From positions 25,282-89,281 of the forward strand of contig QLIY01000640.1 in NCBI GenBank assembly GCA_003260075.1: a stretch of DNA of 64,000 bases, in the 5' to 3' direction. The position numbers and the translations under genes were made by a program. The notes below the pieces were generated by a model. That model saw only the letters and a list, made by a program, of their open reading frames with translations, did no database searches and had not been told where the DNA came from. This DNA is from Phallusia mammillata. Taxonomy: Eukaryota; Chordata; Ascidiacea; Phlebobranchia; Ascidiidae. This document shows positions 51,639 to 62,940 of the stretch, piece after piece (within the stretch, counting starts at the first letter, position 1; each line of letters opens with the position of its first letter).

Positions 51639-54600
51639 TTACGAGACGTCATGTTTGAGGTAGGGACACACGACAGCCCGCTCGACCGCCTGGACAGTTT
51701 CGTGTATTACTGTTCTTGGTGCACACGTAAATTCGACACATATTTGCAGCATCAATTCGTACGAGTCATGAAATGTTTCTTCGCCAGTGTTTGAAACGTC
51801 GTAGGAATAGTGGTACCTTCCGGCAGGGTCCCGCTTTTCAAAACTGTTCTCAAACCTTAAAACAAAAATATGTTAATTGTTTAAATCTTTGCTGTGACAT
51901 AATGTGTAAATTAAGACTTTTGTAAACTCCAATCGGTTTGGGTACGAAAATAAAACACTCACACGAAACTAAGTGATTTACGACGATATAATAAAGAATT
52001 AAGTGATTCCAACTTGCATTAAATTTTGCATTTGGAGATAAAAAACTGTACAAAGATTTTGCAGCTTAATTAAGTAGCCTTTGAACTGTCTGGGGCAAAA
52101 AGCAAATTCGGTGCGCCCGATGATTTATTCATACAAGGTCCTACGCCCTAGTACTTGGACAGTATCTGTTTGTAAACTTATCCCCTCTCAGTTAAACATT
52201 ATTCAATAACCTTGTGTAGCGGGTGTTGTACCAAACATATTGCGGATGTTCTTCGTCAGAAAACATTCGCACCGCGTTGCATATACAGCATTGGGACATG
52301 TCGTCCCCTGGCGAAGCTTTTGGAAAGACAAAAGGAAATTTTCGTTCCATTCCCCTTCTCTCCATCTCCTCTGAGCTTCCCTGTTCCTCACAAATTTTCT
52401 CAAACACTCGGCATCGGGTCTTCATCTGCTCACGAAGTCCCCTGAATTGGAGTGTACATAGTGCGGTGTTAGTGGAAATAAGCTTCCGTGTTTTGAGGAC
52501 AAACATAAATTTTCAAATCATCTGGCGTTTTGACACCAAAGTGAATGAAGACCGGGATATGAGACGTCAACACGTCGGATGGTTTGTTTAAATTTGCCGA
52601 TCAAACAAAAAGGAAGAAATATGCCTTGCAACAACCGTATATTCATAACCTTTCAATAAATTATTGATGAAACAAGGATATCGGGTCTAAAAACATGCAC
52701 TCACGATGTCATAATTTAAGTTTCCCTCGCGCAGACACTTCTGCTTATTCGGCATGTGACTTCTACTTATTCGGCATGTGACGCAAACAAAAATTAGTCA
52801 GAGCTCACGTTTACCACACGAAACGATTGTTAAACCTATCACATATCCCACCTTGTGCCATAAGATTTTCCAGTACGCTCTTTCCCTGTCATGCACGCAG
52901 CTAGAACAACCTTATCCCAGTGTTCCTGACGCGAACGAATATCTCGCATTTCTTCAACATCGTTCGTAACGAAGCAATGTGCAGGACGTTGTCTTGCTTC
53001 TCCACGTCGCCGAAGATGGTAACCGCTCCATTTACCCCATGTAAAAGCGTTGCAGGTGTGCTTGTCTGTGTACAAGAGCACCTTTACATGCTAGTCTTTT
53101 TAGGACTTGCACAGTAAAAGTTTTACTCGTCAAATTGGCAGAGTAGCTATTATTCCAACGCAAACTTATACGGACCTCTTTAAATTGCCCAAAAGTTGTT
53201 ACACACAAAAAACTTGCTTGCCACTTCGAGATAGATTGGCTGGTTATATTTCATCCACACTAGTCACAGTTTTATAAAAACAACAACAAAATTTTATGCA
53301 AAAGCAGCTAAACCTAAGATGAATTTACTACTCCAATTCTACTCTTTAACCAAGAACAAACTTGTAATACCAGAGTCATGCTTGCAAGCACTGACAGATT
53401 CATCCATGTCCCACTCTTGCTTGTCATTCAACCCATAGAGTAACTTCAATGCAATAATAACCAAACTGACTGCCACCAGATCAGGCACATAAGTTGGACA
53501 TGAATAAATATTGTTTCTGAAACAAAAATTGGTGTCACAAGATTAATTTAAACTGCACAAACACATTGGTTGTTGGTTTGATGCCTTTATAATTTGTTAT
53601 TTTGGACAAGCAAGTCAATCATTTTAGCACAATGTAAGACCCAAACAGTGTCAGGCTGGGCTACTTTAATAGAAAACACATTAAAATACACCCAAATTAT
53701 TCACGGTTCTACAATAAAACTATGAGCGCATACTAAGGAATTGTTTGGGAAGAGCCGCACAAACCTAGTATATTATAGTGAACTTACCTTCGATAATTCA
53801 AATCTGATTTTATCATGTTAATAAATGGAACCAATCCATGGGGTAAATTCATTTGCACCACATATCTAGCAACAAGTTTCATAATGTCTACATCAGGAAC
53901 AGATGGCATTGAAACAAACTTTACTAATTGATCTGAGACTGTGATAATCTAAACATATAAGATTGATGGTTAATTAAGAGTAACACAGTATGTAGTGACC
54001 GGTGAATCCGAATTACTTGTGTGTAGGAAGGTATGTATTGTAAATTAAAGTGGTTCATGTCAAGGTCACCCAGTTTCATATGTGGAAGTAGGTTTTCAAC
54101 TGAATCTGCAAACAAAATTAAACAATGAACTCTTTTTGGTTTGTAAAATGTAGTTGCTAGTATGTATTTCAGTCACACAATAAATGTTTTTTTTCCTCTA
54201 TGGGGGAAACAACTTTTTATTCGTAAAAATAGTACAATAGTTGGTGGTGGAATTAAAAGGTTTAGATGCCCACTAACTGAACAACACAATAAATATTACA
54301 CAATGATTCAATGGTTTTAATTTAACAAATAACAAATAAACGTTATGAACACCAAGAAATGGTAAATATCCATGCTTGATCCATGTTATTAAATCTCCCA
54401 TGGTGACAAGTTCCTTGCACCACTGTAGGCCAATAAACAAGATAGCAATAAGCTTTTTGTGGTTGAGAAACTTCATATGAGACCTTTCCGTTCTGACTTT
54501 TGATTTTATGACCCTTGTCCTGCAAGCAAAATTTGGGATTTTAGACGAGTAGCTTAGCATTTACTGTCATTTCACATACACCTCGGGTCAGCAACCTTAT

Positions 54601-57551
54601 AGTGGGTTTAGCATATTGTTTTCATCTGAATGCCACAACAATTAGTAACATTTTTCCAACATTGAACAAATATATATAACAGGGGTGGCCAACCGTTCAA
54701 AGACAAAGAGCCACTTTATTTACTATGTTACCACAAAGAGCCACATTTTTTAATTGGGTTACCACAAAGAGCCATATTATACTCACACACACATTTTCGC
54801 TCGTACAGACCACGATCTTGTCATTTGCAACAATAAATGGTTTGCACTGTCTGACACACACAAACACTCAATTTAGTGAATTGCATAAACAAAACCGTGC
54901 GATGAAATTCATGTCTGGTTTGGTACTAAAATATTTTTTCTCTACCATTTTGAAGGTTAACTTAATAGAAATTGTTTGCTCAAAAGATTGTCCCTGATGA
55001 GAAACTTTGCGGTATTTTCAACTAATGTGCATGCGTCCCAAGCTTAGGCGTCGAGTTTTACAAAAATGCAAGGTGTGGAAACTAAGTTCAATGCAACGTC
55101 ACTAATGCATGCAACACCAACAATCGCTGCATTCAGACCTAGACCAGGAGACAAACTGCCCATAGAATTTAACATTGGTCAACCCGAAACACAACAGATT
55201 AAAACATTATTTATTTTGGAACACGGTGTTGTAAATATTGCTGCTGCTTTGAGTCTCATTCGCATTGTACAAAATAATGAGCAATCATTCATTGTTTAAC
55301 AATTGAATATTTGTCGTCATAATCAGGCCATTTGCCAGGTTACAGTTTCAAGGCAAGGTTTGTGGCCATACCGATAGTAAGTTTGTTCAAAAGCAAAATT
55401 GTAATAGGTTTACTTTACATTTAACGAGTTTATACCAGATCGCCACAAACTAACCAAAATTAATGGTGGTCCCAAACTTCGACAACGATGTAAGAGCCGC
55501 ATAAAACCAGGCAAGGAGCCGAATGCGGCTCGCGAGCAGCGGGTTGGCCACCCCTGGTATATAACTTCTATAAACTTACATTAAACAGTATGCCAGGCCC
55601 CTTGAAGACTACTCCGAATCAGCCGGTCACCAAGCACTCGCAAGGGTTCACCACTGGGCCTGCATGGCTCTGTTGGTGGAACCCAAGTCCGGCGGGAATC
55701 GTCATGGTCTGGGTCCCACCTCAGGCTGAATTTTATATTCTGTGCCTTGCCATTTGAGAGTGTTTGGTGACTGGCTGATTCAGTGTAACGCTTTCAATGG
55801 CCCTGGCATACTGTGATTTATATACAAGTGTATCATGATCGCTGTGGCAGATCCAGTTATGAATTTATATTTTAGTCAGAAAAAAAATGTTTGGTCAGAA
55901 AATTTTAGTACTTTTGGTCTCGCTTGTCAGGTCGTCTGTATCGTTTTTCCTTTTTGGGTGCATCTTCAGATCCTGAATCTGAAGAATCATAATTGCTGTC
56001 CAAAGAAAACCATTCCTCATCAGATCTACTTGACCCTTTAAAAAATTGTCTTTGACATCAAATGCCAATTGATTCAAACATATTTTTACCAACATGCATT
56101 TGACTGGGAATTAGTTTCATCTCCCTCACTATCATTTAAAAAGGAGTCCGTATCTAAAGATTCACCATCTGAAGAATTCTCTTTTCTGTAAATACAGGTA
56201 AAAGAATTGGAAAAGTGAGTAGTATCCTAAACCATATCTGGGTCCTACAGTTTGCATTAGGTCTAGTTAGTTTAATACCACAATTGTTTTAAATAAATAG
56301 AAAATACCACCAACCAGAATAAAAAATGATGTACATATATTTTGCTTCCCATTTAATTGTTATGCACACAATCTGTTTGTCATGTTTGGACATTTGCCTA
56401 GTTTTTTATAGATCCCCAATTTCAGTCAGGACCTTTAGCAGGCATTTAACAACACAATTGTTTCTGCATAAAATAAACAGGTTTCCACACACATGTGTAA
56501 ATGCAAACTTGTACCGATATTATTAGGATGCAATCTTTTTTATGTTTGTAAAAACATATTGTTCAATTGCAACAAATCATTCCTTTCTGTCCCCGGCAAA
56601 GACTTGACTTGCAATACAATTGACCAGCAATAACTTACCACCATGCCACAGCCAAATGGATAGTTATCTCCTAACAGCCTTTAAAAACTTACATCTACAA
56701 AATATCATTTTTAAATTTACTATTTTGGGGGCCTTTGGGCATATTGCTGGGTCAAACTTTTCGAAAGGATTAACTCAACCCAACTTAATGAAAATAGGGT
56801 GGAATATTCTTCAGTCTGCACAATATAAAAATAAATATTACAATTACTGAAAAAACATTGCACACCTCTTTTTTTGCTTAGCTGAAAGTCTCAGCTTTAC
56901 AGTAGCACGCTTTGTAGAGGGTAGTGTCTCTTCTGCCTCAGGAAAACCTCCCAAAACTCCAGTCAAATATTCATCACGAAATGATTTAAGGATTTGCTTT
57001 TGTTGAGAAATGTGTGGGTCGATGCATGCTATGCCACTTATGTGGACATACTTAAGCCATATTTGCTGTACAATCTCACTCAGTTTTGGTGTGCAACCAA
57101 GTTTAATTAGAGCATCTACTTGGGCTTTTAGAATAACCTTCAATACATGAATAAATATAATAAGTACATACCATACACAACTTGAAAACTTTGTACCTAT
57201 GTAAATTATTTTGATTCTTGCGTTGCATTTACCAAAGCAAAAATAATAGCCATACACATTGATTCAAGGGACAACTTTGCATCAGTGAATATGTTTAGCA
57301 AAAACTAGGTTCATTACATAAATGTGATAAGATTTACTGCATACCTGGAACCCTTCAACTGTATACCATGGTTTTCCCTGGTCAACCTTGGACTTTGTCC
57401 TTTTCTCATAAAGTGCTCTTTGTCCATCACCCAGGGAATATTCTAATTCCTCTTCGATGACTTCCTGTGACTGTGTGCTACACAAGCGACAGAAGTACAA
57501 GCCATTTACAACATCAAATGTCTCACCATCGCAGACAGAACAAACTGGCAT
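51639..57551 (-). CDS. TAF1B: RNA polymerase I factor TAF1B / Rrn7-like (11 exons)
   Basis: Exons: 57551-57345, 57137-56866, 56185-56094, 56035-55912, 54519-54353, 54105-54017, 53948-53788, 53516-53371, 53065-52852, 52441-52211, 51855-51639. Phases agree at all ten junctions, giving about 639 residues (human 588). TAF1B is the TFIIB-like subunit of the SL1 complex, which recruits RNA polymerase I to rDNA promoters. The N-terminal zinc ribbon is intact: Cys4, Cys7, Cys21, Cys24, followed by STQSQEV and KPWYTVEGFQ. Exons 3-4 encode an acidic Ser-rich linker. The cyclin-fold part shows LFIGLQWCKE...GDLITWIKHGYLPFL and LLYGLNDKQEWDM. The last three exons are weaker matches assigned mainly by frame. 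One intron contains a hAT-type element at 54680-55556. Confidence 0.88.
54680..55556. mobile_element. hAT-type non-autonomous element, 877 bp
   Basis: Ends CAGGGGTGGCCAACC and GGTTGGCCACCCCTG are near-perfect inverted repeats. Flanking 8-mers ATATATAA and GTATATAA agree at seven of eight positions. Repeated AAAGAGCCAC motifs lie near the left end. It has no transposase frame and sits in a TAF1B intron. Confidence 0.88.
55588..55880. repeat. Dispersed repeat, copy 2, with inverted ends
   Basis: Starts AGTATGCCAGGCCCCTTGAA and, about 230 bp later, contains the near reverse complement TGGCCCTGGCATACTG, then GTGTATCATGATCGCTGT and CCAGTTATGAATTTATA. The outer parts match the sequence at 9591-9715. 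It could be a composite of a short palindromic element and a SINE-like tail. Confidence 0.5.
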
Positions 57552-58264
57552 ACTAATTGATTCTATAAAAGAAAATATTTGTTATCTAAAAAAGATGTAG
57601 TTTAGAATTTTTTTTACAATGTTTGTAAGCATGTAGCATCATGCAAGATTAAAAGGCAAATGTTTGTTTTTTACATGATTTTATGTAAAAAAAAACTGTG
57701 TTTTTTAATGTTTTTTTTTATTCTTAGTTTTGACAGTCATTACTTTCCATCATTTATTACATTGTTTTACCAATTGAAAGACGCACTAATAATCTGCGTG
57801 CAGATTACTTTGAAATGGGTCTCAAAGATATTTGTTTAAGTATACTTACTATATATAGTTATGACACATAACTTTTTTTTACTATGACACTGACACACAA
57901 GGATTTCTACCTTATTTTGTTTTGGAAAATTATACTGTCAAATTGGTTAATAATTAAAAAAAAACTATTATTGGTGTACAAAATGAAGTACCAAAGTAAA
58001 ATGCTGATACCACAGGCCACACGGACCTTACCACAGGCCACACGGATCCTTCCGAAACCCTTGCTTGATAGTTGATACCCTCTTTAATGACATAATTAAA
58101 AAAAACTTGCATGTGATAGAGTGTTTACATATTAAACCAATCTTAACTTGTCCAAAGAAAACTAGATTTCCCGGGGACATGTTCAAAAAGAGGAAAAAAA
58201 AGTGAAATGCATTTATTACCCAAGTTACCCAACGTGTTGCCAGGATGAAAATGTGAATTGGAAA
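57552..58264. other. TAF1B upstream region
   Basis: About 0.7 kb of AT-rich DNA with no gene seen. It should hold the TAF1B promoter. It contains a short tandem repeat, two copies of TACCACAGGCCACACGGA, at 58010-58047. Confidence 0.5.
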
Positions 58265-58373
58265 TGGGAAACCACCAAGCATATTTTAAAATAGGCGCTG
58301 GCTTGCGGTTGATTTCCCCCCCCCCTGGGAAACCACCAAGCATATTTTAAAATAGGCGCTGGCTTGCGGTTGA
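58265..58373. repeat. Near-duplicate pair joined by C10
   Basis: Copies at 58265-58314 and 58326-58373 read TGGGAAACCACCAAGCATAT at their start and are nearly identical. A ten-C tract (58316-58325) separates them. Confidence 0.88.
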
Positions 58374-58604
58374 ATCAAAACAAAAGATAAAAATAATAAT
58401 AATTTATTTCAGTATTAGCCGCGGCTTTATTGTTTAACCCACTGTTTGTGTGGCTTACAATCGAAGGTGACTTAGATTTTAATGTCATATCGATATTATA
58501 TCTACACAGGTAGTAAATTTATTTGTGCTTGACCTAACCATAGAATACTGTGGGTCGCGACCCCAACTGGGGTCGCCTGACAATTTGCCTGGGGTGACCT
58601 AAGG

Positions 58605-59142
58605 TAGTGGATCACAACTCGTTTTGGGCCAAGGTCCCCTTTATTTTTGATGGAAAAAATAGTGTAAGCAAACACAAGCATTTTGGTCTGAAATTAATTT
58701 AACAAATGAAATACAAAACAACAGTGCTCAACACTATTTCCACCTATTGTGCGTCAATTAGTACGGTATCTAAACTTGTAACTACAGCAATCTTTAATTT
58801 TTGAAGACCTAATTGTGCTCATAAATTGCTGATTATTGCTTTTTAATACGTAATAATACTGCATTTACAATACATAATCACCAAGTCAGCACCTGTCAAC
58901 TAGTGTAGTATTCTCGCGGTAATATCACTATATTCTTTATATAATAGTCAACTAAGTATATTTTGCACAATTTTAGACTAACCATGATGCGAGTATAAGG
59001 AAAAAAAGTACAGTGCGGAGTAAATTTTCGGGGATTTAGAAGTAAATTTTAACATATAGCCAATTAATTTTATCCTTGGGCTCACCGCAGCTTGGCAAAT
59101 GTTATCAAGGGGTCGCGGTGCCAGAAAGGTTGGGAACCGCTG
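58605..59142. mobile_element. hAT-like MITE, degraded
   Basis: Left TAGTGGATCACAACTCG and right AGGTTGGGAACCGCTG resemble hAT terminal repeats, with GGTCCCC/GGGGTCGC just inside each end. No target duplication is evident. Sequence just before it (58550-58600) also contains GGGTCGCGACCCC, so elements may be nested. Confidence 0.5.
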
Positions 59143-59412
59143 TTCCATGGCCTAACCGAGCCAGAACCTGAGCACCATGCGATGTTCGGTCGCAGTAACT
59201 AAGCCGAGCGTTAGACAATCCCTGTAAAACCGCACTATGAATTGATTACTTGCTTATTACACAATAATGTAACAGGCAAATTACGTGTAAATGTGTGATT
59301 CGTTCACTGCTGACGTACCGAAGTTAGATCCCAAGATTAAAAGTGGATGTTTTTAAAATTGTCGAATAGTGGGAACACGCACACTCAAAAGTGTTTCACA
59401 TACTATGTAAGA

Positions 59413-60167
59413 CAGTGGTTCTCAAACTTTTTTGACCGCGACCCAAATCTGAGTTATATGAACATCTCACGACCCAAGCTCCAAACATCAAAAAATATAT
59501 TTTCTTCTGATATGCATGAAAAAAGACGCAGACAGCCAGTTGTAGTACACAGTACTATGAAACAATGATTGATTTATCGTAGCGTGTTTCATTAAATTGA
59601 AATTTTTCTTTCATAAATCTTCAATGCACGGCTCTATTTTTCATTCAAGAGACCACTTGATATTTATATTAAGTAAAAGGTCTGTGATTCGACTTTTAAC
59701 TGTCCTGTTCGACAACGAAACGGACTGCAATTTCGAGGCCACGTCGTCGCCGCATAGCATGCCTAAATGGCTGCAGGCTTAACGAGGTCGATTCGTTCGA
59801 CAACACTACACAACACAACACACATCGTGGCTTTGCAGCATGATCGTTGATAGAAGTGAATCCCAAATCTAAACATGTTTCCTTGTACGAATACTTGTCC
59901 TATTATTCCCCGTGTTACGACGTTACAATCGCCATGTGCGTGACAGTAAAGTTGGAAGCCTATTGTCGTCTGTATATAGTAATGCATGGTTCATTTTAAT
60001 GTAAAACGTGGTCGAGTGAGTTGACTTTGCTACTGCATTAAGTAAATTTGTTTGTGTTTACTTAATGCAGTAATAGTTCGTTCAGAATTGAATCACTATA
60101 GCGCGACCCATTTTTTGACCCTGCGCGACCCATGTTTGGGTCGCGACCCATACTTTGAGAACCACTG
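59413..60167. mobile_element. hAT-type non-autonomous element, 755 bp, perfect TSD
   Basis: Ends CAGTGGTTCTCAAAC and TTTGAGAACCACTG are inverted repeats. It is flanked by identical 8-mers ATGTAAGA (59405-59412 and 60168-60175). Inside is a hairpin made of TACTGCATTAAGTAAA and its reverse complement at about 60031-60073. No transposase frame. Confidence 0.92.
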
Positions 60168-60175
60168 ATGTAAGA

Positions 60176-61522
60176 GGTACCTTCACCGGCTTAAACACGG
60201 GCCTGGGGACTAGAAAAGGGATGTAAAAAAGTAAAAAAAACACCATGTAAATGAGAACAGCGTGTGAGCGTCACAATACACCAAGCGTGCTCGACCAAGC
60301 ACCAAGCGTTAAAGTGAGATGCTCGGTGTTCGGCCAAACAGAACGATTGCAGTTTTGGCCTGTCTCTGGTACCAAGTTAAAAGAAATGATATGAACACTG
60401 TCCACAGTGGTAACATGCTGATTAACCTTTAGCATGTTGTTATTTTAAGTGCTAAAATATAGATTAAAGATTCGGCTCTCAATTATCGCATTGATATTAA
60501 ACGTGAAATAAATCTTTTTGATTTTTGTCAGTTTTCAAAGAGTCGTTTATAAATTATCAAACGGATCTCAAGTCCCGAAGATAGATGTAGCATAATCGTG
60601 CGGCAACACTCACAACGGAATTTTTTAAATGTTGCGTTCGTATTGAATCTAGCGTTTATACCTGTGGCATATTTGTTTGGTTCACTAAATAAACCAATCT
60701 AGGCTACATATTTGTGTCGTCTAAAGTAAAGCCAGAATTTACTTGCACCCCCCCCCCCGTTCACTAAATAAACCAATCTAGGCTACATCTTTGTGTCGTC
60801 TAAAGTAAAGCCAGAATTTACTTGCATCATAGTATACTATGCTTGTACCATGTTATCATTTTAGCTTTTAATCGACAGCTATACTGGTTTTTGATCCAAA
60901 AGATTGGCAAGTTTAACAATCGGTAAAACGCCCTATATATCGTCCCCCCTCATTTGGTACGCTTTTGTCCTTATACATTTATTTAATATTACATATATTA
61001 GAAATGAAAATTATGTGGCGAGCATAACAGGAAGCACGACTCGTGTGAGAAGTATATATTTGTTGTGGTTATACTGACGTTGCCGCTGTTTTTAATTTGC
61101 CCTGCAGAATTTTTTAGTCTTGGTTTAGGTTAAATAGTGCAGGAGAGATGTTACTATGGTCACCATAAGCCAATCGCTCTACTTTTTCGTGGCCGCTATT
61201 GTGACGTTGACAACCGCTTGACCTTGATCACTCACAGCTCTGAGCCTGGCCTATTATGCCTCGTTTTTGTTAAGTATGCAGAGACATTCATCAAAATAAT
61301 TTGACTGTACTTTGATATACTGTAAATGTTATGATAGTAGAAGAACTACCGCATTGTTAGTTTTGTGATTTCAATGGTGCAAATTCAATAACTTTCTAAA
61401 TTGTGCATGGCTGTGTAAGAGACCGAGACTAAACGCCAAGTAAGGTATATTCAAGCGTAGGTGAGTGCAATCAACCATAACTGAAAGCTTCGTTTAGCGG
61501 TCCATCAATACCAATTTTGTAC
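60176..61522. other. Non-coding stretch between hAT elements
   Basis: No exon seen. It holds a diverged inverted copy (about 60290-60369) of the repeat at 51160-51240 and a poly-C joined near-duplicate pair at 60680-60826. Confidence 0.5.
60680..60826. repeat. Near-duplicate pair joined by poly-C
   Basis: Copies at 60680-60747 and 60759-60826 start GTTCACTAAATAAACCAATC and differ at about one base. Eleven C (60748-60758) separate them. Confidence 0.85.
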
Positions 61523-61530
61523 ACCTAGAG

Positions 61531-62075
61531 CAGGGGTTCCCAACCTGTGGTACGCGTAGGTTTTTCAGGTGGTACGCGAGTAGCTTCCGTTTTTTTTTTC
61601 ACAAAAATCTGGAATCACAACTTTATGTTTAGTTTTTTTGGTTTTGTTTACAAGAAAGTCCCCCCCCCCCCCTACGCGTAGGTTTTTCAGGTGGTACGCG
61701 AGTAGCTTCCGTTTTTTTTTCACAAAATTCTGGAATCACAACTTTATGTTTAGTTTTTCTGGTTTTGTTTACAAGAAAGTCCCGAAGCCTATTCTTATTG
61801 TCACGTAACTATTCATGTTGTTTCGTATCATTACGATCTTCAACTGCAGGTTACGTCAATTGTCAACAAGAAGCACAGTTGCTTTAAAAAGCCCTACAAT
61901 GCTGTGGGACAGTGGGCTTTAAGTATGTCAAATAGCAAATTTACACCGCGCGGCCAATATTCTGCTTTTGAATAACATGTAAATTGATCAAATTAGTTGT
62001 TCTGCAAGAAGTGGTAAGCGTGGCATTACAGAGCGTCCAAGTGGTACGAGATCGTAAAAAGGTTGGGAACCCCTG
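61531..62075. mobile_element. hAT-type MITE with internal near-duplicate
   Basis: Ends CAGGGGTTCCCAACCT and AGGTTGGGAACCCCTG are perfect 16-bp inverted repeats. Flanking 8-mers ACCTAGAG and ACCAAGAG agree at seven of eight positions. Inside, 61551-61662 and 61673-61783 are near-identical copies with a 13-C run between them; the second copy ends in three C, so the run is three native C plus ten. The internal duplication is therefore probably not part of the real element. Confidence 0.88.
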
Positions 62076-62172
62076 ACCAAGAGACAATAATGTCAAGGAA
62101 GAGAAACAAATGTAAAGTTGTCTTGAATTTTCCTTCATTGCACGCAAGAAGAGGATTTAATACCCTATAGGA

Positions 62173-62481
62173 CAGCGGTTTTCAACCAGTGAGTCGCGAC
62201 CCCCGTATCCCCACGTGGGGGTCATATGCCACTTTACTGGAGGTAGCGAAGGCCTTTGCTAAACATTTAATCAGCAATTATAAAATGGAAACATCTGAAA
62301 GCAACAAAACAGTCAAATCATTCGATGCAAACTTGTTTTGTAACAGGATACTCAACCTTTCTCATATTTTGCAGGATAGTGTGAAAACCGAACGGACAAG
62401 CAAGCTTAGGCCCATTATTTTTGCCTGAAGAGTTTATTCTGGTAAAAATGAAACAAATATGAGAAAGGCTGAAAACCACTG
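62173..62481. mobile_element. hAT-like MITE, about 310 bp
   Basis: Left CAGCGGTTTTCAACCAGTGA and right GCTGAAAACCACTG are imperfect inverted repeats. Candidate flanking 8-mers CCCTATAG and CATTATAG match at six positions. A palindrome CCCCACGTGGGG lies near its left end. Confidence 0.6.
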
Positions 62482-62649
62482 CATTATAGGGAACAGTGCT
62501 TTGCCGTACGGAAGTCGAACCGAGTCGGCAGTCATCCTGTTTCATGCCTTATGTTGACAGTGTCGTGTATAAAACACAAAGGCTGTGCTGCTGTTTTAGA
62601 AACTACTGTATCACACATACCTTTTTACAGATTGTATAACGAATGTTCA

Positions 62650-62886
62650 ATGGCAGAAAGGTTTCGCGCAATGGCCTGTTCTGACAAGTGTTTTCGAAGT
62701 TTTGGCATCGCTGCATTGGTGTTGTGCTGGTTCTCATGTGGGATGTTTGTGATTTATCCTGTATTTCTACTTCACAAACCTGCGCACAGATGTCGACCCT
62801 TATTCAACAGAAATTGTCGTGGATGGGCAATATCTAAACCTCCAACAGCCGCCATGCATACCGACGATAACTGTGCAAATTGTTAA
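62650..62886 (+). CDS. Hydrophobic ORF, possible transporter first exon
   Basis: From ATG 62650 the frame reads MAERFRAMACSDKC followed by a hydrophobic helix (FGIAALVLCWFSCGMFVIYP) and then PAHRC. This order is reminiscent of the first exon of SLC22-type organic ion transporters, where a first membrane helix is followed by a P-x-HRC motif. I could not find downstream exons before the window ends, and the frame ends in a stop soon after. It may be a gene fragment, a pseudo-exon or chance. I give it low weight. Confidence 0.25.
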   Translation: MAERFRAMACSDKCFRSFGIAALVLCWFSCGMFVIYPVFLLHKPAHRCRPLFNRNCRGWAISKPPTAAMHTDDNCANC

Positions 62887-62940
62887 AAGACTCGAAATTT
62901 GAGAGGACTGTCTCAACTGCCAACAGAATCAGTCAGTAAA

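Noticed and set aside
55066..55299. 77-codon frame within 54680-55556
   Set aside because: It is inside a non-autonomous element with no transposase motif; too short to call a gene.
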